Assembly (NCBI RefSeq): GCF_003258705.1
Contig: NZ_CP029480.1
Span: 3,410,001-3,474,000 of the forward strand
From: Arcticibacterium luteifluviistationis
GTDB taxonomy: Bacteria; Bacteroidota; Bacteroidia; Cytophagales; Spirosomataceae
Reading direction: 5' to 3'
Length of the DNA: 64,000 nt
The notes below the pieces were generated by a model. The model was not told the DNA's origin. It ran no database searches and saw only the letters and a program-made list of their open reading frames with translations. A program made the translations under genes and the position numbers. Shown piece after piece: positions 28,366 to 36,810 of this stretch. The first letter of the stretch is position 1. Each line of letters opens with the position of its first letter.

Positions 28366-29835
28366 ATGAAAATCAATAATAAAATATTCTTATCTGCTTT
28401 TGCTGGAATCATGCTCGTTTTTGCTAACAGCTGTACAGATGATTTCGAAGAATTAAACACCGACCCTAACAATCCTACAGCGATTGGGTCGCAGTACCTA
28501 CTACCGTATGCCATTGAAGAATCAGTGGACAGATACTGGGGAGGAACAACGCGTTTTGAAAGATTGAACCTAGATGGTGCAATGCTTTGGATTCAATACT
28601 TAGCTAGAAATATCTACTCAAATGAAGGAGATAGCTATGGTATTTCACCAGCATTTTATAACAATACCTGGGAATCTCTTTACAATGATGGGCTAACAAA
28701 CTTTCAAAGAATACAAACGCTTAGTGCTGACGACGGAATTAGCCCAAATACTAATTATGAAGGAATCGCTTTAGTGATGAAGTCATGGGTATTTTCATTA
28801 CTTACTGACATGTATGGTGCTGTACCTTATTCTCAAGCCGTTGCAGGAGCTGCAGCTGAGCCAATATACACGCCAGAGTATGATACGATGGAAGCTGTTT
28901 ATGCTGGTTTATTAGCTGACTTAAAAGAAGCGAATGAAAAACTTTCAGTAGATGGCCCAACAGTAGCAGGTGATATACTTTACAATGGCGATATACTTAA
29001 ATGGAAGAAATTTGCTAACTCTCTTCGTTTGAAACTAGCGAACAGACAAGCAGCTAAAAAATCTGCTGAGTCTCAAGCTATCATGTCAGAGATTTTAGGC
29101 TCTCCTTCTACGTACCCTATCTTCACTAGTAATGATGACAATGCACAATTAGTACATACGGCTACAAGACCAAGTAACAATGCTTGGAATGAAGTAATGG
29201 TTCAGGGTGGACGTACTGATTGGAGTATGAGTAAAACGTTTGTTGACTTAATGACTGGTGCAGATGACCCAAGATTAGGTGCAATTGCTACTTCAGTAAA
29301 TGGCACTTATTCTGGAATCCCGAACGGTCTACCAGATGCCATCGCTACTACTTATTTGAGTTCTGCGTCAATTCTTCAAGACTCTTTTAGTGAAGCAGAA
29401 GCTCCTAGTGTATTGATGACTTTCAGTGAGTTAAACTTTGTTTTGGCTGAGGCTGCTTTAGATGGCGACATCTCTGGTGATGCAGATGCCTATTTCACGA
29501 CCGGTTTAGAAGCTTCTTTTGAATCATTTGGCTTAACTAAGCCAGACGGATTTGAGACTTCTTTTGGTTCATTAACCAAGGAGACTATAATGACACAAAA
29601 GTATGTAGCTCTATTTGGTCAAGGTATAGAAGCTTGGACGGAGTATCGTAGAACTGGTTTCCCAGTCATGCCTACAGCTGACCCAAGAGCAATTTTCGAA
29701 AACGACGGTATTATTCCAACTCGTTTACCATACCCAACTACTGAGTATTCGCTTAACAGAGCAAAACTTGATGCAGGTATATCTCTTAACGGAGGAGCTG
29801 ACAATATGCAAACTGAACTTTGGTGGGCAGAATAA
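28366..29835 (+). CDS. SusD/RagB-like outer-membrane lipoprotein (locus 1)
   Basis: Surface lipoprotein that captures substrate for the SusC channel. 489 residues from the ATG at 28366; a TTG three codons upstream (28357) is less likely. The lipobox is FANSC (Cys about 23), followed by DDFEELNTDPNNP, a hallmark of the SusD-like_2 subfamily (LNTDPN) and not of classical SusD. Helical TPR-like repeats make up the rest. Its neighbours, SusC upstream and a small lipoprotein 28 bp downstream, indicate one operon. Confidence 0.93.
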   Translation: MKINNKIFLSAFAGIMLVFANSCTDDFEELNTDPNNPTAIGSQYLLPYAIEESVDRYWGGTTRFERLNLDGAMLWIQYLARNIYSNEGDSYGISPAFYNNTWESLYNDGLTNFQRIQTLSADDGISPNTNYEGIALVMKSWVFSLLTDMYGAVPYSQAVAGAAAEPIYTPEYDTMEAVYAGLLADLKEANEKLSVDGPTVAGDILYNGDILKWKKFANSLRLKLANRQAAKKSAESQAIMSEILGSPSTYPIFTSNDDNAQLVHTATRPSNNAWNEVMVQGGRTDWSMSKTFVDLMTGADDPRLGAIATSVNGTYSGIPNGLPDAIATTYLSSASILQDSFSEAEAPSVLMTFSELNFVLAEAALDGDISGDADAYFTTGLEASFESFGLTKPDGFETSFGSLTKETIMTQKYVALFGQGIEAWTEYRRTGFPVMPTADPRAIFENDGIIPTRLPYPTTEYSLNRAKLDAGISLNGGADNMQTELWWAE

Positions 29836-29863
29836 TTCTTGATTCAAATAAATAAAGAAAACA

Positions 29864-30331
29864 ATGAAAAAATTATCATATATAATCTTAGTACTCGCAA
29901 CGGTAACCACTTTTGTGGCCTGCGAAAAACAAGATCCTTTTGTAGACAGAGTGGTAGCACCTGTTCTAGTTCAAGTAATCGGAGATGACGGTTCGCCTTC
30001 ATCAGGTTTAACTACTGACCCAACCGTCTCATCTTCTTTTGGTGAAACTGCCAACATGAGCCTAAAGGTTTTAGAACTAGACAAAACGAACATCCTGGAC
30101 TATACCAAAGGAATTGACTCTATTCCTGTAGCCTCTATTTCTCTTCTTGTTTCATTTAGAGGAGGATCTGAAATTGGCACATTCACTACAGGTGCTGACG
30201 GCCTAGCTACTGTTTCCGTTCCATGGTCATCCCTTGGAATAACAGAATCTGGCTCCACGGTTTCTTTAAGTGCCACAGGTACTTATAATGACCAAGCCTT
30301 CACCAAGTTATTCAAACTAGCTTCAAACTAA
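29864..30331 (+). CDS. Small lipoprotein of SusCD locus, Ig-like
   Basis: 155-residue lipoprotein with lipobox FVACEK (Cys at about 20). The rest (35-155) is predicted beta-rich, and the segment GADGLATVSVPWSSLG resembles Ig-like domains of the Big_1 type. I do not recognise a specific family. It sits last before a terminator in the susC-susD operon and may be an accessory surface subunit of the transporter (inference from position). Confidence 0.8.
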   Translation: MKKLSYIILVLATVTTFVACEKQDPFVDRVVAPVLVQVIGDDGSPSSGLTTDPTVSSSFGETANMSLKVLELDKTNILDYTKGIDSIPVASISLLVSFRGGSEIGTFTTGADGLATVSVPWSSLGITESGSTVSLSATGTYNDQAFTKLFKLASN

Positions 30332-30336
30332 CCTAA

Positions 30337-30367
30337 GGAGCCCTTAAATAGGGCTCCACTTTTTTTT
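30337..30367 (+). terminator. Intrinsic terminator after the small lipoprotein gene
   Basis: GGAGCCCT/AGGGCTCC form an 8-bp stem with a 5-nt loop, followed by AC and eight Ts. It separates susC-susD-lipoprotein from the aminotransferase gene, so the latter depends on readthrough or its own promoter. Confidence 0.9.
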
Positions 30368-30404
30368 AAAACTCTAGAATTAATAAAATAAAAAAACAGT
30401 AAAA

Positions 30405-31589
30405 ATGAAAAAATCTCTGAATCGTAGAAGCATGCTTAAGACAGGTCTAATGTCTATTGGAGGCATGGCCTTAGCACCACATATTGCAAAAGGGGCCTTT
30501 GAAAGTGCACCTTTCAAATTAGATGCTAGCAACAGACTTGTCTATAGCCCGTTGGCTAGAGAATATTTCGTTGATGAAAACTTTGCACCAGAAATCGTTG
30601 CAAAACTAACTTCAAACGAAAACCCATATGGTCCACCAGCTAGTGCAAAACAAGCGGTTATTGATTCAGTAAGCGGTGGAAACCGTTATGCTTGGAGAGA
30701 GATGGCCACTCTTATGGACAATATTGCTGAGAAAGAAGGTGTAACTACTAAGCACCTAATGATGGGACCTGGTTCTTCTGATCTTTTAGAGAAAGTAGCT
30801 ATCGTTCGCTTTATGAATGGTGGAAACATTGTTTCTGCAGATCCTACTTACATGTCTCTTATTCGTGTGGCAGAAAGAGTTGGAGCTACTTGGAAGCCTG
30901 TTCCTTGTACTTCTGACTGGTCGCATGATTTAGATGCAATGGCTGCTGCTGTAGATGCAGATACTAAATTGGTTTACATCTGTAATCCAAACAATCCTGT
31001 AGGTACCATGACTGCTGCTAAAGACTTAGAAGCATTCTGTAAAAAAGTATCTAAAACAGTTCCAATTTTCATTGATGAGGCCTACATGGAATTAGCTTAT
31101 GGTCCTGAAGCTGTATCTCAGTCTCCTTTAGTAAAAGATGGCTATAATGTAATCGTATGTCGTACGTTCTCAAAAATCATGGGAATGGCCGGTTTAAGAA
31201 TTGGTTTCATGATAGCTCAGCCAGAATTCATTAAAGAAATCTCAAGTGTTACACGTGGTGGCATGGGCATCTCTTTGACATCTATTCACGCTGCTACAGC
31301 AGCTTACGGTGATGATGGTTTCCAAGAAATGACAAAAACTAAGAATGACGCAGCCAAGAAATATACAACGGCAGCTGTTAAGGCTATGGGTTATGACCCT
31401 ATTCCTTCTTTCACCAACTTCATGATGTTTGAGATAAACATGAACGGTAAAGAGTTTTTAGGCAAAATGCGTGACCAAGGGGTTGGCTGTAGAGCTTTCA
31501 CCATTAACGATAAAGACATGTGCCGTGTAAGTATGGGTACCATGGACGAAATGAAAATGTTCGTAAGTGCACTTAAAACTTTAAGTTGA
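30405..31589 (+). CDS. Tat-exported PLP-dependent aminotransferase (class I/II)
   Basis: 394 residues with a twin-arginine signal: NRRSMLKTGLMSIGGMALAP, cleavage near AKG (about 30). Tat export implies the enzyme is folded with its cofactor before crossing the membrane. The remainder is a fold-type I aminotransferase closest in layout to histidinol-phosphate aminotransferases: CNPNNPVGT, IDEAY (Asp and Tyr contacting PLP) and FSKIMGMAGLRIGF with the Schiff-base Lys257. All cofactor residues are present, so it should be active in the periplasm or at the surface. It lies 73 bp after the SusCD-lipoprotein operon, behind a terminator, and 65 bp before an AEC permease gene. The substrate is unknown; cytoplasmic HisC lacks such a signal. 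Confidence 0.9.
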   Translation: MKKSLNRRSMLKTGLMSIGGMALAPHIAKGAFESAPFKLDASNRLVYSPLAREYFVDENFAPEIVAKLTSNENPYGPPASAKQAVIDSVSGGNRYAWREMATLMDNIAEKEGVTTKHLMMGPGSSDLLEKVAIVRFMNGGNIVSADPTYMSLIRVAERVGATWKPVPCTSDWSHDLDAMAAAVDADTKLVYICNPNNPVGTMTAAKDLEAFCKKVSKTVPIFIDEAYMELAYGPEAVSQSPLVKDGYNVIVCRTFSKIMGMAGLRIGFMIAQPEFIKEISSVTRGGMGISLTSIHAATAAYGDDGFQEMTKTKNDAAKKYTTAAVKAMGYDPIPSFTNFMMFEINMNGKEFLGKMRDQGVGCRAFTINDKDMCRVSMGTMDEMKMFVSALKTLS

Positions 31590-31601
31590 TCAATTCTTTA
31601 T

Positions 31602-31637
31602 AAACAGGTTAGCCAAATCTCGGCTAACCTGTTTTCT
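31602..31637 (+). terminator. Hairpin terminator/attenuator directly before AEC gene
   Basis: AAACAGGTTAGCC/GGCTAACCTGTTTT form a 13-bp stem with a 7-nt loop, then TTTTCTT. It ends about 17 bp before the next start codon, leaving no space for a separate promoter, so it may attenuate entry into the permease gene. Confidence 0.85.
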
Positions 31638-31654
31638 TAAAATTTCCTATCTCA

Positions 31655-32773
31655 ATGAACGAAGCTATATTCAAAACCCTCATCCTTGTATTACTAATAG
31701 CATTAGGCTTCATACTTAAAGCTAAATTTGGCAGCAAAGACAAAGTAAACGGTATCAAGGAAATAGTACTTTCGGTGGCACTTCCATCCACCATTTTCAT
31801 AGCATTAATGAAAATAAATTTGGACGCATCTTTACTTTTTATTCCGGTAGTAGCTCTCCTTTTTAATTTCATCATGTTTTTGATTACGCCATTGGCATTA
31901 TCAAGTTTTGGAATTAAGAAAGACTCTTCAAGTGCTAGAACCTTAACGTTACTTATTCCATCATTAGCCCCAGGGCTTTCTTGTTTTCCTTTCATTGTTG
32001 AATTTCTAGGTGAAGAAAGCTTAGCTATGGCAGCCATGGGCGACATTGGAAACAAGTTTTTCTGCTTAATATTCCTTTATGTAGTTGCCATGAATATGTC
32101 TTTGAAAAATTCAGGCTCTGAAAAACAGAATGTTAAAGAGAAAATCACTTCCCTTCTCGCAAGTTTGGCTAAAGAACCTATCAATATTGTTCTAGTAGCT
32201 GGATTGGTTCTATTAGGCTTTGGAGTTAGTTACAGTACGCTTCCTGAAATAATTAGAGGTGTATTTGACAAAACAAGTGCTATCATGACCCCATTGGTTT
32301 TAATCTTTATTGGATTAGCCGTTAATCTAAAAGAAGGCAAAAAGAAACTCGTATTTTCCTTACTCTCTTTAAGAGCAGGTATCAGCCTTATCTTAAGTGC
32401 ATTATTCATTTACTTCACGGGCATGAGCTCTTCAAATAATATACTTCTTACTATTATATTCCCTCTAAGTTGTATTAGTTTTTGGCCATTTGCTCATATC
32501 TCTTTGTTTCTTAACAAAGAAGAAAGCATGGGGATTGAAAAAGAGAAAAGAACCTTTAATTCAGAACTGGCTATCATGGTATTAGCCATATCACTTCCAT
32601 TCTCTACTACATTGGTTTTAACCATACTTACAGCAGGTACGTATTTTGTAGACATTTGGAAAATAGTTTCTTTAGGAATTGCTTTATTAGCTTTAGGCTC
32701 AATTCCTATGATTTTATCAAAAGTTCAATTTAAAAGACATGAAACTAGTAGCATGAGTGAAAACCATGCCTAG
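31655..32773 (+). CDS. AEC-family permease
   Basis: 372-residue inner-membrane protein with about ten hydrophobic helices in two halves, as in auxin efflux carrier (AEC) family transporters; bacterial members move organic or amino acids. Helix-breaking segments such as LSVALPSTIFIALM and LAPGLSCFPFIVEFLGEESLAM resemble the family. It follows the exported aminotransferase with only a terminator-like hairpin between, and an Lrp/AsnC gene lies downstream, so transport of an amino acid or keto acid is a reasonable inference. BASS-type permeases are the main alternative. Confidence 0.8.
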   Translation: MNEAIFKTLILVLLIALGFILKAKFGSKDKVNGIKEIVLSVALPSTIFIALMKINLDASLLFIPVVALLFNFIMFLITPLALSSFGIKKDSSSARTLTLLIPSLAPGLSCFPFIVEFLGEESLAMAAMGDIGNKFFCLIFLYVVAMNMSLKNSGSEKQNVKEKITSLLASLAKEPINIVLVAGLVLLGFGVSYSTLPEIIRGVFDKTSAIMTPLVLIFIGLAVNLKEGKKKLVFSLLSLRAGISLILSALFIYFTGMSSSNNILLTIIFPLSCISFWPFAHISLFLNKEESMGIEKEKRTFNSELAIMVLAISLPFSTTLVLTILTAGTYFVDIWKIVSLGIALLALGSIPMILSKVQFKRHETSSMSENHA

Positions 32774-32809
32774 TAATTGACTCCTGTTTTCATTCATCAA
32801 TAAACTGAA

Positions 32810-32845
32810 GAAACTCTCATCCAAAAAGGTGAGAGTTTCTTTGAT
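32810..32845 (+). terminator. Intrinsic terminator after AEC permease
   Basis: GAAACTCTCA/TGAGAGTTTC form a 10-bp stem with a 10-nt loop followed by TTTGATT. Confidence 0.8.
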
Positions 32846-32977
32846 TATAGACATTTTTCCTAACTCATTTCAAAATAATTAATCATACAAATTAGACTAA
32901 TTTCCTGTTTGTTGCTTTATTTGACCTAATTATAGAATACAAGTACAAATAAGCCTTCCCTCTTAGCATATTTTGCC

Positions 32978-33436
32978 ATGAACCATATAGACCCCGTTGA
33001 TTTAAAAATCCTGAAACTTCTTGTCAAAGATGGTTTATGTACTAATAAAGAAATAGCTGCCGAACTCAACCTTACCACCACACCTGTTCATGAAAGAATT
33101 AAGAGACTCCGCAGAGATGGTGTCATTGAAAAGTATACGATAGAGCTAAACAGGAAAAAATTACACCGAAACCTCTTGGTGTTTTGTAGCGTCAGCTTAA
33201 AAGAACATGCGGCAGAATTTCTAGAGAAATTTGAAAAAGATATTCAAACCTTACCCGAAGTAGTCGAGTGCTATTGTGTCTCAGGAGGAGCTGATTTTTT
33301 ACTCAAAGTAATTGTAGAGGATATGGACCAGTATAAATTATTTATTCTGAATAAACTCTCTGCTCTTTCAAATATTGGAAATGCTCAAAGTCAATTTGTA
33401 GTGAAAGAAGTAAAACAAGCGAGTATTCTTTCTTAA
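32978..33436 (+). CDS. Lrp/AsnC-family transcriptional regulator
   Basis: 152-residue feast/famine regulator. An N-terminal helix-turn-helix (about 5-60; DLKILKLLVKDG, LTTTPVHERIKRLRRDGVIEKY) is followed by a RAM ligand-binding domain (about 68-150; VVECYCVSGGADFLLKV). Members sense amino acids, often leucine, asparagine or others, and control amino-acid transport and metabolism. Its position just after the aminotransferase and AEC genes makes them candidate targets. It is followed at 32 bp by the TSUP permease gene, probably co-transcribed. Confidence 0.95.
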   Translation: MNHIDPVDLKILKLLVKDGLCTNKEIAAELNLTTTPVHERIKRLRRDGVIEKYTIELNRKKLHRNLLVFCSVSLKEHAAEFLEKFEKDIQTLPEVVECYCVSGGADFLLKVIVEDMDQYKLFILNKLSALSNIGNAQSQFVVKEVKQASILS

Positions 33437-33468
33437 ACTTGCTAAACATTCAAATACCCTCATAAATC

Positions 33469-34218
33469 TTGGATTTCTTTTCAGACCATAGCCTACTAGA
33501 ATGGGCACTCGTATTTTTCTCTGCCTTTATTGTAGGTTTCTCTAAAGCAGGACTCCGAGGAGTAGATGTCATGAATGTCACCATCATGGCTTTAGTATTT
33601 GGATCAAAAGCCTCTACAGGGCTAGTCCTCCCCTTACTATGTATGGCAGATGTATTAGCCGTAATTTATTACAACCGGCATGCTCAATGGAAGCATTTCA
33701 AGATTTTAATGCCGTGGATGATAGCAGGCGTATTAATAGGCTGGTATGTGGGTAGAGACATTGACGATACGCTATTTAAACGCATCATGGCGGTTATCAT
33801 TCTTGCGGCTGTAGGTCTATTATTTTGGTGGGAAAGAAGAAAGTCACAAAAAATGCCGCAAGGCCTTTGGTTTGGAAGTACTATGGGGCTAGTCACAGGC
33901 TTCACCACCATGATAGGCAACCTTGCTGGTGCCTTTTCTAATGTCTATTTCTTGATTCTTAAATTTCCCAAAAACGAGTTCATAGGTACTGTTTCGTGGA
34001 TGTTTCTTTTCATAAACCTTTTCAAGTTACCTTTTCATATATTTTCTTGGGAAACCATTAGTATTGATACCTTGAAAATTGACCTCGCTTTAGCTCCTGC
34101 AATGATTATCGGCTTTTTCGTTGGTGTTAGAATAGTTAAGAAAATAAACAATGACACCTATCGCAAACTAATACTTGGCCTAACCTTATTGGGAGCTCTC
34201 GTCATTTTCTTCAGATAA
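33469..34218 (+). CDS. TSUP (TauE/SafE) family permease
   Basis: 249-residue inner-membrane protein with about eight hydrophobic helices in the duplicated TSUP pattern (FFSAFIVGFSKAGLRG near the N-terminus, LVTGFTTMIGNLAGAF in the middle). Members export sulfite, sulfonates or related anions. The start is TTG at 33469; the first in-frame ATG is inside the first helix pair and would truncate the protein. The rhodanese gene 74 bp downstream supports a role in sulfur handling (inference). Confidence 0.9.
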   Translation: MDFFSDHSLLEWALVFFSAFIVGFSKAGLRGVDVMNVTIMALVFGSKASTGLVLPLLCMADVLAVIYYNRHAQWKHFKILMPWMIAGVLIGWYVGRDIDDTLFKRIMAVIILAAVGLLFWWERRKSQKMPQGLWFGSTMGLVTGFTTMIGNLAGAFSNVYFLILKFPKNEFIGTVSWMFLFINLFKLPFHIFSWETISIDTLKIDLALAPAMIIGFFVGVRIVKKINNDTYRKLILGLTLLGALVIFFR

Positions 34219-34261
34219 AGCCTCTGTGACTTAACTCACCATTATTAGAGAGGGACATACT

Positions 34262-34269
34262 TAGTTTTG
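34262..34269 (+). promoter_or_regulatory. Bacteroidota -7 element for rhodanese
   Basis: TAGTTTTG fits TAnnTTTG and ends 23 bp before the ATG at 34293, so the rhodanese gene may have its own promoter. Confidence 0.38.
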
Positions 34270-34292
34270 TATCAAATAAAACACAAAACGAT

Positions 34293-34595
34293 ATGTTCGA
34301 TTTCATAAAGAAAATGTTTGCCGGAAACTCTGAAGAACTTAAAGAGTTAATAAAAAACGGTGCGGTTATAATTGACGTAAGAAGCCCGGGAGAATTTTCT
34401 GGTGGTCATGCAAATAAGGCTATCAATATCCCGCTAGACACTTTGGGTAATAACATTGCCAAAATTAAGAAATTCAAGAAACCTGTGGTATTATGCTGTG
34501 CATCTGGAATGCGTTCATCAAAAGCCAAAGGAATTCTAGTAAACAAAGGTGTTGAAAATGTACACGACGCTGGTTCATGGGGTAATTTGAGGTAA
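34293..34595 (+). CDS. Single-domain rhodanese
   Basis: Sulfurtransferase-like protein of 100 residues, one rhodanese domain. The active-site loop is CASGMRS with nucleophile Cys69 and Arg74; the CH2A-like motif IDVRSPGEFSGGH lies at 27-39. No signal peptide, so it is cytoplasmic. It would carry a persulfide between donors and acceptors. Adjacent TSUP permease suggests shared sulfur physiology. Confidence 0.93.
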   Translation: MFDFIKKMFAGNSEELKELIKNGAVIIDVRSPGEFSGGHANKAINIPLDTLGNNIAKIKKFKKPVVLCCASGMRSSKAKGILVNKGVENVHDAGSWGNLR

Positions 34596-34670
34596 CAAAT
34601 ACCCCAAAAGGCTAGAATGTTAAACTTGAGTTAATTCTCCTTCGAAAAGCTAATTATTAAAATATTTTAA

Positions 34671-34678
34671 TAACTTTG
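34671..34678 (+). promoter_or_regulatory. Bacteroidota -7 element for the GH20 gene
   Basis: TAACTTTG fits TAnnTTTG and lies 22 bp before the ATG at 34701. Confidence 0.4.
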
Positions 34679-34700
34679 ATTTAAACCTAATGTTATTAAA

Positions 34701-36590
34701 ATGAAAACAATACTAAGTTTAGTTCTAGCCTTAGCTCTGAACCTTGCTGCATTTGCTCAGCACCAAATCATTCCCACTCCTGTTTCTTACGAAACCACTG
34801 ACGGAATGTTTATGCTAGATAATCAAGTGAGCATTAACCTGCGTACAGACGATGCCGATGTAAAAACCTACTTAACTAACTTTCAAGATTTTCTTTCCCA
34901 ATCCGGAAATAAAATTGAATTTAAAAGTGTTCCCGAACCAAGCAGAACAAACAGAGTTATAAGTATTTCATTAAAAGCAGCTCCAGACTTAGCCAGCGAA
35001 GGCTATGAACTTGAAGTCACAGAAAATGAAATTAGCCTATCGGCCAATAAAGCCCCTGGTATTTTCAATGGCCTGCAAACTTTAAGACAATTACTCCCAA
35101 GAGAATTCGAAAACAAAGACGCTTACGGAATGGGCATGGGTATGATCATGGGTTGCAAAATAAAAGATTACCCAAGATTTGGCTGGCGTGGACTCATGCT
35201 TGATGTAAGCAGGCACTTCTTTTCTGTAGAAGATGTAAAAGCTTACATAGACAAAATGGCTCAGTATAAGATGAATGTTTTCCACTGGCATTTAACAGAT
35301 GACGAAGGCTGGAGAATTGAAATTAAATCTTTGCCAAAACTAACAGAAGTAGGTGCATGGAGAGTACCAAGACATGGCCGTTTCGGGATAGATAGACCTT
35401 TCCCTAAGGAAGGTGAAAAAGCTACGGAAGGTGGTTTTTATACGCATGAAGATATCAGAGAAGTTATTAAGTACGCCACAGAAAGAAACATCACCATAGT
35501 TCCTGAGGTTGATATCCCTGGGCATAGCATGGCGGTTTTAGCTGCATACCCTGAACTTTCCACCTTAAAAGAGCCTAAAGTGGTTAACCCTGGCGGATAC
35601 TTTGCCGACTGGACAGGCCCTCACTTTAAAATGTTAATTGAGAATACGCTAAACCCAGCAGACGAAAAGGTTTATGAATTTGTAGATAAAGTAATGACCG
35701 AAGTAGCTGAATTATTTCCAAGTCAATACATACACATGGGCGGAGATGAGTGCTACCATGGTTACTGGGAAGAAAGCCCAGAGGTTCAAAAGTTCATGAA
35801 GGCTAATAAAATACCCGACACACACGGTCTGCAAAGTTATTTTGTAGGTCGAGTTCAAAAAATCATTAATAGCAAAGGCAAAAAAATGATAGGTTGGGAT
35901 GAAATCCTTGAAGGTGGCTTGGCTGAAGGTGCTGCCGTAATGAGTTGGCAAGGGATGAAAGGTGGTATAGAAGCTGCCAAATTAGGACATAATGTAGTTA
36001 TGACACCTACTACTTTCGCTTACTTAGATTATACGCAGGGAGACCCAAGTTTAGAAAATGCTATCTATGCAAGTTTGAGTCTTAAAAAGGCTTATTCTTT
36101 TGAGCCCGTACCAGACGATGTAGATGCCAAGTATATCTTAGGAGGCCAAGGTAACCTTTGGACGGAAGTTATTCCAAACTTACAATATGCGTTCTATATG
36201 ACCTATCCTAGAGCATTTGCTATCTCTGAAACACTTTGGAGTCCAAAAGAAAGTAAAAATTATCAAAGCTTCTTACAAAGAACCGAGAGCCATTTTGCGA
36301 GATTTGATGCTGCTAAAACCAACATCTCTCATGCTGTTCTTGACCCAATAGTTACTGTAAAAAAAGATGGAGATAAACTTCTAGTAACTTTGGAAAACGA
36401 CATAGCGAATACAGAAATCTTCTATACCATTGATAATACTTATCCTGTGCAATTTGGAAATAAATACGAGGGTACTTTTGAAGTTCCTGAAGGAGACCTG
36501 AGCCTTAGAACACAAACATTTAGAAATGGAAGGGCTATTGGCCGTGATATCTTAATTTCACGAGCAGATTTAGTTAAAAGAGCTAAATAG
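34701..36590 (+). CDS. Exported GH20 beta-N-acetylhexosaminidase
   Basis: Removes terminal N-acetylglucosamine or N-acetylgalactosamine from glycans or chitin oligomers. The 629-residue protein has a signal peptide (cleavage near AAFAQ, residue 19), an N-terminal GH20b domain (about 20-150), and the GH20 barrel (about 155-500; GWRGLMLDVSRHFF, HWHLTDDEGWR). The catalytic pair is Asp349-Glu350 in HMGGDECYHG. A small C-terminal beta domain (about 545-629) resembles a chitobiase/FN3-like module. A hairpin terminator follows, and a sulfatase gene lies 220 bp downstream; together they could act on sulfated amino-sugar glycans (inference). Confidence 0.96.
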   Translation: MKTILSLVLALALNLAAFAQHQIIPTPVSYETTDGMFMLDNQVSINLRTDDADVKTYLTNFQDFLSQSGNKIEFKSVPEPSRTNRVISISLKAAPDLASEGYELEVTENEISLSANKAPGIFNGLQTLRQLLPREFENKDAYGMGMGMIMGCKIKDYPRFGWRGLMLDVSRHFFSVEDVKAYIDKMAQYKMNVFHWHLTDDEGWRIEIKSLPKLTEVGAWRVPRHGRFGIDRPFPKEGEKATEGGFYTHEDIREVIKYATERNITIVPEVDIPGHSMAVLAAYPELSTLKEPKVVNPGGYFADWTGPHFKMLIENTLNPADEKVYEFVDKVMTEVAELFPSQYIHMGGDECYHGYWEESPEVQKFMKANKIPDTHGLQSYFVGRVQKIINSKGKKMIGWDEILEGGLAEGAAVMSWQGMKGGIEAAKLGHNVVMTPTTFAYLDYTQGDPSLENAIYASLSLKKAYSFEPVPDDVDAKYILGGQGNLWTEVIPNLQYAFYMTYPRAFAISETLWSPKESKNYQSFLQRTESHFARFDAAKTNISHAVLDPIVTVKKDGDKLLVTLENDIANTEIFYTIDNTYPVQFGNKYEGTFEVPEGDLSLRTQTFRNGRAIGRDILISRADLVKRAK

Positions 36591-36611
36591 ATATCATTAA
36601 TTTACAAGCTT

Positions 36612-36656
36612 AAATCTCCTGTCCATTCCAACGAATAGGCAGGAGATTTTTTATTT
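36612..36656 (+). terminator. Intrinsic terminator after the GH20 gene
   Basis: AAATCTCCTG pairs with CAGGAGATTT (36612-36621, 36640-36649), with an imperfect inner stem, followed by TTATTT. Confidence 0.85.
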
Positions 36657-36810
36657 AAGTTGTTCTAAACCTTAACAGAATCAAACTACACTAATCCATA
36701 TTTCACCATTATTGACGCTAAAAGCTCACTTTAAAAAATCTAATCCCCAACTTCAGTATTGAACTAGTGGTTTTTAATACTTTTAGCAAGTCTTAACAAA
36801 ACCCTGTAAA

